From Ophiura sarsii (lineage: Eukaryota > Echinodermata > Ophiuroidea > Amphilepidida > Ophiuridae): a stretch of DNA of 64,000 nucleotides. The notes beneath the pieces were generated by a model that was not told the DNA's origin, did not search any database, and saw nothing but the letters and a program-made list of their open reading frames with translations. This document shows, in pieces, positions 32,842-44,140 of this stretch; position 1 is the stretch's first letter, and the number at the start of each line of letters is the position of its first letter. The stretch is taken from the NCBI GenBank assembly GCA_035610835.1, contig CM069449.1, positions 42,862,768 through 42,926,767 on the forward strand, in the 5' to 3' direction. A program made the translations under genes and the position numbers.

Positions 32842-35800
32842 GCAATGGTTGGTAGTTCTAGGACTATTGGAGTAGTCTGGAGAACTATTGATCATTGCTT
32901 TCACTTTAAATCACTGAGACCTGGGTAGAATATACTCATTAGCCTTGGCTGGCAAGTATTCTAGAAGGACAACAAACCATGCTGCTGGAGTTGCGACCGC
33001 AGTGATTACAGCAAAACCATGATGGCAAACCAAATCAATACTAGGGTTAAAGTCCCTAAAATAACGTCTCCTGGAGCAAACTCTGATTTTTCTAAATCAA
33101 CTGATGACGGCATGCCCCCAAACCCGAGGGAGGAGTAAGCTTGACGGCAGAGCGCGCAATAGGAGACCACTTGCAACTTGCAAGACCAATATTACTATAT
33201 CTACCATGAATGTGAGAACTATCAGAGAGAGTCGATGCAGGGAGGAGCTGGTAACCAATCTAATTAAATGTAAAATTGACATGAACACCGCATTGTCCAT
33301 GATGACCCAGTGAAGTATGAGAGCATTATAGGTGGAACTCTGATCAATACCTCAGCAACAAGAAATAAAGCAGGTGCAGCTGTAGGTGGAGTCGGGATAC
33401 TACTCAATAACAGAGCACTCAGATCATTAGCAAGTATCAAGCCACATTCTAATCGTACACTCATAGTCAACTTCCATGGTAACCCAGCAACAACTGTAGT
33501 AGTGACCTACTGCCCTACAAATGTGGCGGATGAAGACATCGTAGGAGATCATTACAACAGTCTAAAGGGGGCAATATACTCCATTCCAGCACACAACATC
33601 TTGCTTGTTGTTGGCGACTTCAATGCTAGGCTTGGAAAGGATGACGCCAAATTCACTTACCATGATGACACAAATAACCTCGCAGACTTGGCTAAAGAGA
33701 AAGATCTTATAATCGCAAATACTTACTTCCGCAAGAAAAAACGGCAAGTTGTGGACATATGTCAGCCCAAGCGGCAACAAACTACAGCTGGACTACATCC
33801 TTTTCAGGCGGAAATGGCAAAACAGTGTTCTAAATTCTGAAGCATAACACCTTTGCTAGTGTGGGATCTGACCATAGAATCGTCTCTGCTCGTATCCGGA
33901 AGCTACTTACAACTGATAATGATCTACAAGCCAAATATAGCATAGAGGTGCATAATACTTTTAATAGGTTTCAACCCCTCCAGGATGAAGTAGAAACTGC
34001 ATCTGAGAAATATTCCAGATTCATTAAAGCCACTCAAGATGCTGCAGAGGAAGTGATTCCTGTGAGGAAAAAAAGAGAAAATAACCTACTTCTCAAATGA
34101 CGCCCAGGTATCAAGGGCGAGATCACAAATTGAAGAAGCGTATGCAAAATATCGACTAGACAATAATGACGAGGGAAAATGGAGAAATTATAAGGAGGCT
34201 AAGAAGAGCCTAGGGGAGGCTTATGATCATGTGAAAGAGGAAGACTTTACCAATAAGCTTAGAGAGGTAGAAAATGCCCACATAAACTGCAAGCATGGTA
34301 AGAGTTGGAAACTGATCAACAAAATATCAGGAAGATTGACTACAAGAAAAGTACAAATCAAAGGATCCACGCAAAAAGGAGAGACTAGATAATTGGTATA
34401 CTCATTTCAAAAATCTACTTGGGAGCCCACCGCACGTAAGTAATGAAGATGAGGAAATTACCCCAGTACTATCAAATCTCAGCATAAAAGAAGGACCCTT
34501 TGACTTGGAGGAATATATGAGGGCTAAGAAGGCACTTGTAGAGGGGGAAAGCAGTGGGGAAGATGGTATCACACCTGAAATGCTCAAAAGATGTGATTTG
34601 GATAATATAATACTGGACTTCTGCAACGATGCCTTGATGAACGGGAAAAAGCCAGACCAATTTGTCTATTCTCAACATAATACCAATACCAAAATCAGGT
34701 GATCTCAGTTTGGGAGGCAACTACCGTGGAATAAGTCTAAGCTCAATTGTTGCCGAGCTATACAACAAGATGATACTTAACAGAATCAGACCGGAGCTTG
34801 ACATCCACTTGAGAGCTAATCAAAATAGCTTTCGAGTTGGACGTACCACAGTTGGCCACATTCTTGCCCTCGGAAGAATTGTTGAGGGAATTAGATCAAA
34901 CAACCTGCCAGCCATCATAACCTTTATAGATTTCAAGAAGGCGTTTGACACAATACACGGGGGACGAATGCTGCAAATTCTGAAGGCCTATGGTATACCT
35001 GAGCAGCTTACAAATGCGATTGCAGAAATATGCAAGGACACCAAGGCAAAGGTTATATCACCTGATGGGGAAACTGAGGAATTTGAAATACTGGCTGGAG
35101 TACTACAAGGTGACATCTTGGCTCCATATCTCTTTGTCATTGTTCTCGACTACACCCTAAGAGAGGCCATAGATGGCAAAGAAGAGGAGCTATGATTCCG
35201 CTTAACAAAAAGAAGCAACAGACGAATAGGACCAACCACAGTTACTGACCTTGACTTTGCTGACGACATTGCACTGTTGTCTGAAGACGTGTCTCAAGCG
35301 CAATAACTTACTTATTAGAGTGGAGACTTCGGTGGGTAAAGTTGGGCTCAAAATGAACGCTGTAAAGACAAAGTACATGTCCTTCAACCAGAAGCAAGTA
35401 CCTGTAATCACCACAAACGAAGGTATGTCCCTTGATAAAGTGGAGGACTTCAAGTACCTTGGAGCCTGGATGAACAGTACTGAAAAGGACATCAAAACAC
35501 GCAAAGCAGCTGCATGGAGAGCTTGTGGCAAACGCAGTCAGTTATGGAAGGCAGAATCACTATCCAGAAAGCTCAAAGAAAGACTGTTCATAGCTACTGT
35601 AGAATCAGTCCTCCTCTATGGATGTGAGTCATGGACAGTCACCCCAAAGCTTAGTAAACAGCTGGACGGATGTTACACTAGAATGCTTAGAACTATGTTC
35701 AACATCAACTGGAGACAGCATGTGACAAATAAGGACCTGTACGCGGATATGCCCAAAGTCTCGGACAAGATCAGGGAGCGTAGATCAAGATTTGCAGGAC

Positions 35801-36010
35801 ATTGCTTCAGAGGGTCCAATGAGCTGGTCTCCAAAGTCATACATTGGGTACCAAAGCATGGCGTTAGAAAGCATGGTAGACCAGCCCTAACCTACATTGA
35901 CTTACTAAAGCGTAACACAGGATTGTAGGTAGAAGAAATCAAGACAGCTATGTTGGATAGGAAGATTTGGAGAGGCATTGTGGTTCGGGAATATCACCCG
36001 CCATAAGTCA
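32842..36010 (+). mobile_element. RTE-like LINE inside the inverted-arm element
   Basis: Longest RTE-like copy here, starting in or near the 5' leader (about 32845) and ending just after the ORF stop with a (AAGT)n-like tail (GTCAAAGTAAGTAAGTCAAG). It occupies the loop between the two long arms. The tail type and the lack of a 3' UTR match the copy at 13870-16078 and the RTE clade. TSD not determined because both boundaries meet G-rich or unique sequence. Confidence 0.75.
33104..35990 (+). pseudogene. LINE endonuclease / reverse transcriptase ORF, many breaks
   Basis: Endonuclease N-terminus (ITISTMNVRTIRE, about 33180), central endonuclease 33310-33760 (GGVGILLNNRALRSL, VVTYCPTNVADEDI, LLVVGDFNARLGKDD), C-terminal catalytic SDH at about 33865 (VGSDHRIVSARIRKL), a linker with KSWKLINKISGRL (about 34300), reverse transcriptase 34662-35290 (PIPKSGDLSLGGNYRGISLS, FIDFKKAFDTIHGG, GVLQGDILAPYLF, LDFADDIALLS), and a C-terminal domain 35335-35990 (VLLYGCESWTVTP, RRSRFAGHCFRG, REYHPP at the end). 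At least five frame changes or stops separate these pieces, so it is dead. It is a relative, not a copy, of the LINE at 13870. Confidence 0.88.
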
Positions 36011-36146
36011 AAGTAAGTAAGTCAAGTAATTATGCACATAGGCTAATTTATAGGCCAAATAGGCCTCTAATATTATTAACCATTTTTCTTTCCTTTCCTA
36101 GTTTTTGTTTCGTTTTGTTTGTTTGTTTGGTTTTGCCTTTGATACA

Positions 36147-36345
36147 TTTTATTATTATTATAAGGATTTATATAGCGCATTTCCAAAAGACCAATGCGCT
36201 GTACAATACATGCAATTGAACAAAACAGCAATTAGGCCTACCCCCTATTATAATACAATAATACCCCTCTACAATATAGAGGGGGTAGCTGCTGTGGATA
36301 CAAAAGCATACATTGATTGCTCCTGGTATGTCTTCTTGTAATAAG
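36147..36345 (-). mobile_element. 3' tail fragment of a LINE/SINE (TATATAGCGC type)
   Basis: ATTATTATTATAAGGATTTATATAGCGC followed, 19 bases on, by AATGCGCTGTACAA resembles the 3' end of the CR1/L2-like LINE at 42259-44012 and the repeat at 47478: an (ATT)n tail next to TATATAGCGC. Orientation is minus, with the 3' end at the left. Confidence 0.55.
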
Positions 36346-37524
36346 TCCAATGCAATGTGATCAACCTAATGTATCACCAGTGGGGTACTACCGGACAATA
36401 AATACTAAGTATATGTTACTGCTAACAATTGAAATTTGTATTGAATTTACAGCTTAATTTATATATAGCAACCATTCATGTCAAATTAATGGATAACAGA
36501 TAGAACTGTACACTTAATTGTCAGTAAATAACTCTCGAAAACATGAGTTTTGCCACAAAAATCAACTTCATATGTTGCTCAGAACAAAAGTTATAGGGTA
36601 AAATCTTTTTTTTTTTTGTAAATGACGGCCATTTTGAAACCCAAGATGGCGGCCATGCATGTATGTAAGACATCAGAACATAGATACAGTATTGAAAACA
36701 TGCCCCCCACCCCCAGAGCTCCGTCAGTTAGCACTAACCGCAAGGTTTGGCCATGCGACTAACATGCACTACATTGCAATGCATCTTAGTCTTCGAGGAC
36801 GTGGAGATGGGTAACTGCAAGAGAAGCGATTAAGGAAAGGAGGGCTGATGGAATTGCCTCCTGTATCTACAACCTATAGTAAAGCAAAGCATGGAAAAAG
36901 GTGCATTGGAGATGCATGCAGAGTAAGGAGCAAGATGGGAGATAGAGGAAAGGAAGAATTTGTGGTAGAGCAGAAGGTTGGAGTTGCGCTACTTACAGCC
37001 CGTTTTAAACCACCCTAATAATTACCCTAATAATTACTACTATCAGCCAATTAATATATAACAACAGATCAGCTATTATACACTCTCTTGTCTTGTAAAC
37101 AACTCTTAAAAACATGGATTTTGCCACCAAAATCAACTTTATATGTTGCTTAGAACAAAAGTTATATGGCAAAATATATTTTTTGTAAATGGCGGCCATT
37201 TTGAAATCCAAGATGGCGGCCATGCATGTATGTTAGACATAGGAACATAGCTAGAGCACTTGTGAACTCCCTTGTATTAAAAACATGTGGTTTGCCACCA
37301 ATTTTGACTTCATAGGTTGCTCATAACAAAAGTTATATGACAAATTCCATTGGAAATGGCGGCCATTTTGAAATCCAAGATGGCGGCCATTCCGTGGATG
37401 GAAAAAAATGTGATCAATGGATTTCTGATAGCTGAGGGTATACTCTATCCAATGACACCAAAAAAAAGCATCCTTAGCAAAAAAAAATCCACTAGTTTAA
37501 AATCCTACATAACAGCCTACACTA

Positions 37525-39385
37525 TTATCAAATCGAAAAACTAAGTTTATCATCGATTTTTATACGGTTTTTTCTCGAAAACCAGGTTTCTCAAACGATA
37601 AACTTGGTTTTTCAAGAAAAACTATGACACACAATGATAAACTTGGTTTTCCGATTTGATAAACCTGTTTTTCGATTCGATTGTCATAGTTTTTAATAAG
37701 CCTGGTGTATCGGTCGAGACACCTGTTTTTTCGAGAAAAAACTATAACAACCGACGATAAACTTGGTTTTTCTATTTGATAAACTCGATTGTCATAGGGT
37801 TTTTTATAAACCTGGTTTATCAAAAGAAAATGTGATAAACAATAGATTAGCTTTATTCCGTTATAGCACCCTCAACGGCATATACCGCAGAAACACTAAC
37901 AAAATGTAGGATATCCAATATTTACTGTTTAAGATTGTAGGATATCCAATATTTACTGTTTAAGAATGTAGGATATCCAATATTTTTGTTTGATCCACCC
38001 ATCATTACTTCATACGGGTTTTTTTCGTCTAAACCCTGTCTTGAGAACTTATATAAATTCGTTGCTAGTATGATTCGTAAGCTATCCTTGTTAAGGGTCA
38101 CTTTCTCCTTCTTGTTTCTCCTTCCTTGAGAGTCCGCGTTATTAAGGGTAGTTTTTGAGTGTGGATTCACACGGATGATTATACAACTTTTATACATGAG
38201 TGACCCCCTGGTATTTCATCCACACAATGGCGATGATCCACTTTGGCAGGAAGAGTTGCTAGTTCGCATTTAGTAGTCCAAAAGTAGATCAAATATAGTT
38301 TAAACTGCTTAATTATATGCGGAAACTCTAAAGATAACTCAGGACACGAGACGAAAATTCCAATTTTAAACTATGTGTAATTTATTGTTCATATCGTGCT
38401 TTTTATATAGTTTCGTCGATTGTTACATCACATTGGCTACCAACAAAGTATTATACACAATATAAACAACATTTCTTCATAAGAAGATCCTTTTACAACA
38501 TAAAATGAATCAAGTTACAAACAAAGTAATTCATATTTATTAAATGTAATGCAACAGTTATTTTTTTCTCTATCCCTATAGGGATCAAATATACAGAACA
38601 GAACGTTCTAAATTAAAGAATTTTAAATAAAATTACTGATAACATCCTATATAAAGGGTTCAAAAAAGTAGGTCCCTCCCTAAAATTTGATCACGTTTGT
38701 TTGCATAACTCTACACATAATTAAAGTTTTGAGAGATTGAAACACTTAAAAAAGAAAAAATACTTTCTCCATTTCAAAATCATTATTACCTTTCCCAAAA
38801 TAGTCGCATTTCACATAAATTATGTTTAAAAAAAAGGTGTCACTTTTCAAGATTAAATAAATCCACCCAAAATTAGGCGTTTTAAAAAAAGGGAAAACCC
38901 TTGGATACCCACACAAATTTTCCCCTTTTCAATACCATGTTTACTTTTCCCAAAACAGTCACATTTCCCCAAAATAATGTTTTCCGAAAAGTGGCACTTT
39001 TTAACGATACAGGTATTTACGTGAATGGTCGACACTATTAGCTAAAGTCATTTTATATTTAAATCAGATAAGGACCAGCTGAAGAAAGAAAATACTTTCT
39101 TTTAATTGAAATTAAATACAATTGAGACATTTTTGTAACTTTCCTGCATACGATTTCGAAATGTGAATGTTTTGGAAGAAGTGAACATACTATTCGTGGA
39201 TAGCCAAGCGTTCTACCTTTTCAATAACTTTTCAATTTTTCAAAACGTACATTTTTGTGTAGAGTTATGCAAACAAACGTGATCGATTTTTAGGGGAGCT
39301 TACTTTTTTTGAACCCTTTAGTAATACGTCTATAATAACAAGGGCGTGGTCATAATCGAAATAACGCCATTGTTATTATCTTACA
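37525..39385 (+). repeat. family G, right piece of copy 2
   Basis: AAACCTGG palindromic block to 37825, TAGCTTTATTCCGTTATAGC at about 37850, the 30-bp tandem repeat at 37905-37995, then GTGTGGATTCACACGGATGA (about 38158) and GGGCGTGGTCATAATCGAAA (about 39343), all in the same order as at 11519-16100. This copy lacks the RTE-like LINE but carries the MITE at 38655-39320. Confidence 0.75.
38655..39320. mobile_element. TIR MITE AAAGGGTTCAAAAAAGTA
   Basis: AAAGGGTTCAAAAAAGTAGG and GATCACGTTTGTTTGCATAA at the left are inverted at the right (TTATGCAAACAAACGTGATC, then TTTTTTTGAACCCTTT). Arms are about 64 bp. The other copy of family G (13800-13820) has no element here. TA occurs at both edges, but the exact duplication is unclear. 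Non-coding. Confidence 0.8.
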
Positions 39386-39735
39386 CCTAGGGCCGTATTT
39401 TCGAACAAACATGGTTTAGCTTCAAATCGTATCTAACTAAACTCGTGTTACATTAAGCGTGAGTTTATCTTTAAAACGACGTGTTTAACAAAACCCGAAT
39501 TTATACTCCGCACATCTCGTTCCCAGAGTGGTCGTGCGTCCACTGTATATGGTACACAGGTATTCAATTCATAGTGACGACCCGAGTGGGTTACTATCGA
39601 CCGAATATCTCAAGTGCACGGGTATTTTTAAGACTACACGATCTGTACTGAGCTTGTACCGGGCACGGTTGAGTAATTATTCAAGGCGTACTATCGGCAG
39701 GGTTATGAGTTTAGTTAAACCTGGTTAAACGCACC
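39385..39735 (+). mobile_element. partial copy of the GGGCCGTATTCTCGTAC family
   Basis: GGGCCGTATTTTCGAACAAA, then TCCCAGAGTGGTCGTGCGTC and TAGTTAAACCTGGTTAAACG. The interior 39530-39730 is inverted relative to 20905-21100. The right terminus is not seen. Confidence 0.6.
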
Positions 39736-39902
39736 CGTGATGTGATCACATAGACGCAACAACAATAATTAAGTTACAAACAAAGAAATGGATATTATCA
39801 ATGTAATGCAACAGTTAGTTTTTTCTCTATCCCTATTGTGATCTAAAATACAGAATAGAACGATCTAAATGTTAGAATCTTTTAAGAAATCTTTTAAGAT
39901 TC

Positions 39903-39966
39903 TTACTAGGATCCTGTATTAGTAATTGTATTTAAAAATACAATTACTGATACAGGATCCTAGTAA
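39903..39966. repeat. 64-bp palindrome, one mismatch
   Basis: TTACTAGGATCCTGTATTAG with TAATTGTATTT, then the mirror image through CAGGATCCTAGTAA; the arms are about 31 bp with one T/C mismatch. It sits at the junction of a second partial family-G segment (GCGTGGTCATAATTAAAATA, 39968 on). Confidence 0.85.
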
Positions 39967-40059
39967 TGCGTGGTCATAATTAAAATAACGCCATTGTTAA
40001 GTTGTGGGAAATTATCGTACACTGAATGTCTAAGGGATATACACAGAAGAATTCCTTAT

Positions 40060-40848
40060 GTGATTTACTTCTTAATTTAAGATTAACATTAATAACGGTC
40101 ATTTTGCTGTTACTACTCACGAAATCACGAAAGCAGCCTTATCATACTTATACCCAGCATATTTATATTGTGACTGTTTATAGCTGGGGAGCACACATGG
40201 CTTTGAAACTCATTGAAACACATGTGACCTTGTACCCAAAATCAAGGTCAAAGGTCAATTAACCACCCACGTTGGCAAGGATGTCCACTTATGTTGTACT
40301 TCTACCGACTTATACAATTGTAAAAATGTATAAATCCCAGTTGTTATCCAAATTGAGGGCACATCCTCCAACACATCACCGCGTGTCCTTTTACCTCTTA
40401 AAATATCTGAGCGCCATGTGGATCATGGGTGGATATGGGTGGATCATGGGTGGATATGGGTGGATCATGGGTGGATCATGGGTGGATATGGGTGGATCAT
40501 GGGTGGATATGGGTGGATCATGGGTGGATCATGGGTGGATATGGGTGGATCATGGGTGGATATGGGTGGATCATGGGTGGATATGGGTGGATATGGGTGG
40601 ATATGGGTGGATCATGGGTGGATATCGCGGCTCAATAAAAGTCGCCATTATGATTTTATTTGTATATGTTTTATTATTAATTTAAATTTTGCGTACATTG
40701 AACCAATAATATCAATAACTTATGTGCTGAGTACTGTCTATGTCACACTTAAAATATCAAATAGTTTACATTTTGTGAACACACCTATGCGTTTCCGGCA
40801 ATATTGCTCAAAACAGTCGAAAATTTTTTTCCCATTTTAAAGGATGTC
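40060..40848 (+). repeat. dispersed repeat family J; left member of a local tandem duplication
   Basis: 40117-40290 also occurs at 60880-61040 (GGAGCACACATGGCTTTG, AAATCAAGGTCAAAGGTCAA, GTTGGCAAGGATGTCCACTT). From about 40279 the sequence is repeated downstream at 40849-42225. This member has an expanded GGTGGATCATG minisatellite and no MITE; its CGACTTATACAATTG (40307-40320) is the empty site for MITE copy 3. Confidence 0.8.
40417..40624 (+). repeat. GGTGGAT(C)ATG minisatellite
   Basis: About 20 units, mixing an 11-bp form (GGTGGATCATG) and a 10-bp form (GGTGGATATG). The duplicate at 41990 retains about two. Open frames rich in WVDHGW/IMGGYG in all three phases come from the repeat and are not proteins. 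Confidence 0.9.
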
Positions 40849-40875
40849 CACTTAGGTTGTAATTCTACCGACTTA

Positions 40876-41878
40876 TGGCCATGTGTTTAGGGTGGTGGCG
40901 TTGCATTTTTTGGTGACGAATCATCCATCTCCCTCTGTTAACTCAACAACTAAATATGGTAGAGCTATATAATGGTTTAGGTGTCATTTGAAAGACTATT
41001 TATCTAGCTACATTGTGTGAATAAATCAGGTATTTCTATATCTGTTAGGAGTGGTGGCGGTGGCGGCGGTAGCGGCCGTGGCGGCGGTGGCGGTGGCGGT
41101 GGCGGCGGTGACGGTGGCGCTGGGTACAATCTCTATGGGAAATACAGACATTTTCTCAATTGTTTATGTTTAATTTACAATAACTCCTCATCCCTGTATG
41201 GTACAAGCATGATTTTGCTCTCATTCTAAATTTTATAAGTTTCTGTTTCAACAAACGTGTCAAGTATTATGTAATAATTGTAATCATGAATCGATTGCAT
41301 TGTCCTTGGCTTTCTCCCTATACGCTACACAGTAAACTTGCCCTAATTCATCGGTTGTACATACATGACTATAAAAAAGTATTCGACCGACGATCGCAAA
41401 ATTATACATTTTTGAAAAGCTCTCAAATAAGGGAATTCAAAATGGCGTTTAAATCAGAATAGAGTGCATACCCCCAGAAAATATATTTATAAACTCTAAT
41501 AAATATGAAATTTATACGTTTGTGCTTATTCGCTTCCCGATATAGTTTATTTTAACAAGTTACCCTTGACAAACATTATGTTCTGATGGGTAATTGCATG
41601 AGGAACTAATTAATATACACAGTAAAATTATGATTGGTAGGTATAACAATAGTATTGAGCTTTAATCAAAATTGATATTTTTTGAACATTCTTAAACACA
41701 ACATGTTACCATTAAGTCCTATTTAAATTCGAATAGCATTTTCGGATTCTTTGTGATATTACCGCTCAGAAAATATATACTTTTTATAGGGTAGATCAAG
41801 TAGTTATTGCGATATGCTAATTCGAATTGCAATCTGGACATGCAACGGGAAGGGTGGCGAGATCAAAGCACATGGCCT
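40876..41878. mobile_element. TIR MITE family TGGCC, copy 3
   Basis: Starts (TA)TGGCCATGTG at 40874 and ends AAAGCACATGGCCT(TA) at 41880. Compared with the empty site at 40311-40312, exactly one TA is duplicated, fixing the boundaries. It has a long GGC/GGT tract (41045-41122). Length 1,003 bp, non-coding. Confidence 0.85.
41045..41122. repeat. GGC/GGT microsatellite
   Basis: GGTGGCGGTGGCGGCGGTAG-type trinucleotides inside MITE copy 3. A poly-Gly open frame here is spurious. Confidence 0.85.
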
Positions 41879-42251
41879 TATACAATTGTAAAAATGTATA
41901 AATCCCAGTTGTTTTCAAAATTGAGGGCACAGCCTCTAACACATCACCGTGTGTCCCTTTAACTCTTAATATCTGAGCGCCCTGTGGATCAATGGGTGGA
42001 TATCCCAGCTCAATAAAAGTCGCCATTATCATTGTATTTGTATTTGTATTAGTATTTGTATTATTATTAATTACATTTTGTGTACATTGAACCAACAATG
42101 TCTATAACTTATGTGCTGGGTCTGTCTATGTTACACATAAAATATAGAATATTTTACATTTTGTGAACACGCCTATGCGTTTTCGGCAAGATTGCTCAAC
42201 ACAGCCGAAAATCTTTTTTCCCAGTTAAGTAAAACTTCCCAACGGTTATGC

Positions 42252-42258
<7 letters not shown>

Positions 42259-42298
<40 letters not shown>

Positions 42299-42299
42299 T
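42259..42299 (-). repeat. (ATA)n microsatellite tail of a LINE
   Basis: About 13 ATA/AAT units directly adjoining TTTATATAGCGCCC. On the minus strand this is the microsatellite 3' tail of the LINE at 42300-44012. Confidence 0.85.
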
Positions 42300-44012
42300 A
42301 TTTATATAGCGCCCAAAACATTGGTCCCTGGGCGCTTTACAAGCAAAAGGCCTCATCCAAATCATACAAATACATTAAAAAAGAATAACTATCAAAAAAC
42401 TAAAACTACCAATACACATCATAATATAAGTCAAGCAACTACCATGAATATCAAATGTAAATTATAAAGAACAATTATATAGTAGCAGGACAAATGTACA
42501 AATATAGAATGTCATTAAAAATCTTCATTGTTGTGACCGGCACAATTCCAAACGATAAAAAGTCAATGATCAGTGATGACGAGAGAGCCTAGACTGAGGG
42601 GAGAGGTTCCAGTACGTCACCCTGCAGTCAGTGTATTTTATTTTTACAACATTAAAACATGATAAATATAAAGAAGAAATATTCTATTGCACCGCGGAGT
42701 TTGTATGGCAACTTGATCAGGACCTGATTGGGCTGAAGTGCTTGAATAAGGTGCGTGTTCAGTTGCGATTTGAAAATACTGAGAGAAGACGATCGCCGAA
42801 TGCGAATTGGGAGATTGTTCTATAAGGTAGCAGCTGCATAGGCAAATGATCTATCACCATAGAATTTAGTTGCAGAAGACGGTACAATCAAGCGATACTC
42901 TGATGAAGATCTCAGATTTATGGTACATGTAGGTGCATACAACTGAACAAGATTTGAAATAAATTCAGGTGACATACCATTCAGGGCTTTGTACGTTAGG
43001 AGAAGGATCTTGTAAATAGCTCTCTGTTTAATTGGAAGCCAATTTCGAGCGATGGTGTAATATGCTCACGTCGCGAAACGCGTAGAACTAGACGAGCTGC
43101 TGTGTTCTGTACCATCTGCACTTTGCGTATGTAACAATCTGGCAATCCGAACAAGAGAGAGTTATAGAAGTCTAGCCTTGATGTCACAAAAGCGTGCACT
43201 TACTTCACCGTGGCATCCTCTGTTAGATAGTTACGAATCTGTCCGATCTTTCTAATATCAACCAGCGCTCCTCTACACACGTTGTTTACATGATCTTTTT
43301 TATACAGAGAGTAGAATCCATGATAACACCGAGATTCCTGGCACTGGGCGAAGGACGAATCGTAGCACCACCGATCTTTATTGACGGCTCCCAAGATGAT
43401 TTGCTGAACTTAGATGAACAATAAATGAGCTCAGTTTTGCTATCATTCAAGACCAACTTATTCAGTTGGCACCAGGATCGTATATTGGCGATACAAGACT
43501 CGATTTTCTTGATGGCTTGGAGGCGGTCTTTGGGCGAGAACGTCACGAATAACTGTGCGTCATCGGCATATATAACAGAATCAATGCCATGAGACTCGAT
43601 GATATCCTGTAGCGGAGAACTAAAGAGAGTGAAAGCTAATGGCCCCGCCACTGATCCCTGCGAAACACCACATTTTAAGACAGTTGGGTCAGATGATACA
43701 TCCTTTACGACGACGGATTGCGTTCTGCCGCTGAGGTATGAAGCAAACCATTGCAGTGCTGTACGTTTGACACCGAAACGAGTAGCAAGCCAATCAAGTA
43801 GCTGTTTGTGGTCGATAAGATCGAAAGCCGCGCTAAAGTCAAGTAGAACCAAGAGAGCTTCCTTTCGTTTGTCTAATGCGGCCAATATGTCATCCTGCAC
43901 TTTGACAATGGCTGTCTCCACACTATGAAATGGCGGCAATGGCCTGTATGCAGACTGCGTCGAAGCATACAGTTGGTTGTCGCTAAGATACGTCTGTAGT
44001 TGCCGCACATAT
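42300..44012 (-). mobile_element. 5'-truncated CR1/L2-like LINE
   Basis: The 3' end (left) is TATTTATATAGCGCCC-type sequence plus the (ATA)n tail; the body encodes the RT from just inside its N-terminus to the C-terminus. Truncated at about 44012. Absence of an A-tail and presence of a microsatellite tail fit CR1/L2-group elements. Confidence 0.82.
42690..44008 (-). pseudogene. CR1/L2-like reverse transcriptase, frame-broken
   Basis: 44008-43286 encodes RT motifs: NQLYASTQSAYRPLPPFHSV, LLVLLDFSAAFDLIDHKQLL, GVSQGSVAGPLAFTLFSSPL (usually GVPQGSVLGPLLF) and VIYADDAQLFVTF with the catalytic DD. It breaks near 43290, continues with ALVDIRKIGQIRNYLTEDAT and FVTSRLDFYNSLLFGLPDCY (thumb/C-terminal region), shifts again near 43050, and runs on with NWLPIKQRAIYKILLLTYKA and SATKFYGDRSFAYAAATL. 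The substitutions in the GVPQGS motif and the shifts show decay. Confidence 0.85.
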
Positions 44013-44140
44013 ATGTGTTGCTTAATACGTGTTCAGGGGCAAGACACTGTCAAGGTGTAGATAGGTGTGTTTGGCCCTTGAACATGTTTAGCGCAGTCTG
44101 TGCGACTGTTTAACATAGAAACCATTACTTTAAACATGCT

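Larger units (their letters stand above)
32015..37524. mobile_element. 5.5-kb element with about 0.8-kb inverted arms, TTA TSD, LINE inside
   Basis: Termini TAGTGTAGGATGTTATGTA and CATAACAGCCTACACTA (ending 37524) are flanked by TTA (32012-32014 and 37525-37527). The uninterrupted paralogue at about 11601-11614 reads GGTTTATCAAATCG, so one TTA was duplicated. The arms (32015-32841 and 36702-37524) are largely alike, with repeated GCCGCCATCTTGGATTTCAA modules, and end at GAGCTCTGGGGG. Between them lie a decayed RTE-like LINE and a LINE/SINE tail fragment. A 3-bp TTA duplication is the target preference of PIF/Harbinger-type elements; no transposase is visible, so the class is inference. Confidence 0.8.
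40849..42225 (+). repeat. right member of the local tandem duplication
   Basis: AAGGATGTCCACTTAGGTTG, the interrupting MITE copy 3, then TACAATTGTAAAAATGTATA through AAATCTTTTTTCCCAGTTAA, matching 40279-40848 outside the MITE and minisatellite. Confidence 0.85.

Noticed and set aside
40272..40840. Frames encoding WVDHGWIMGGYG repeats
   Set aside because: Direct translation of the GGTGGAT(C)ATG minisatellite in three phases; the duplicate copy lacks them.
41017..41229. Glycine-rich small protein
   Set aside because: Produced by the GGC/GGT tract inside MITE copy 3.
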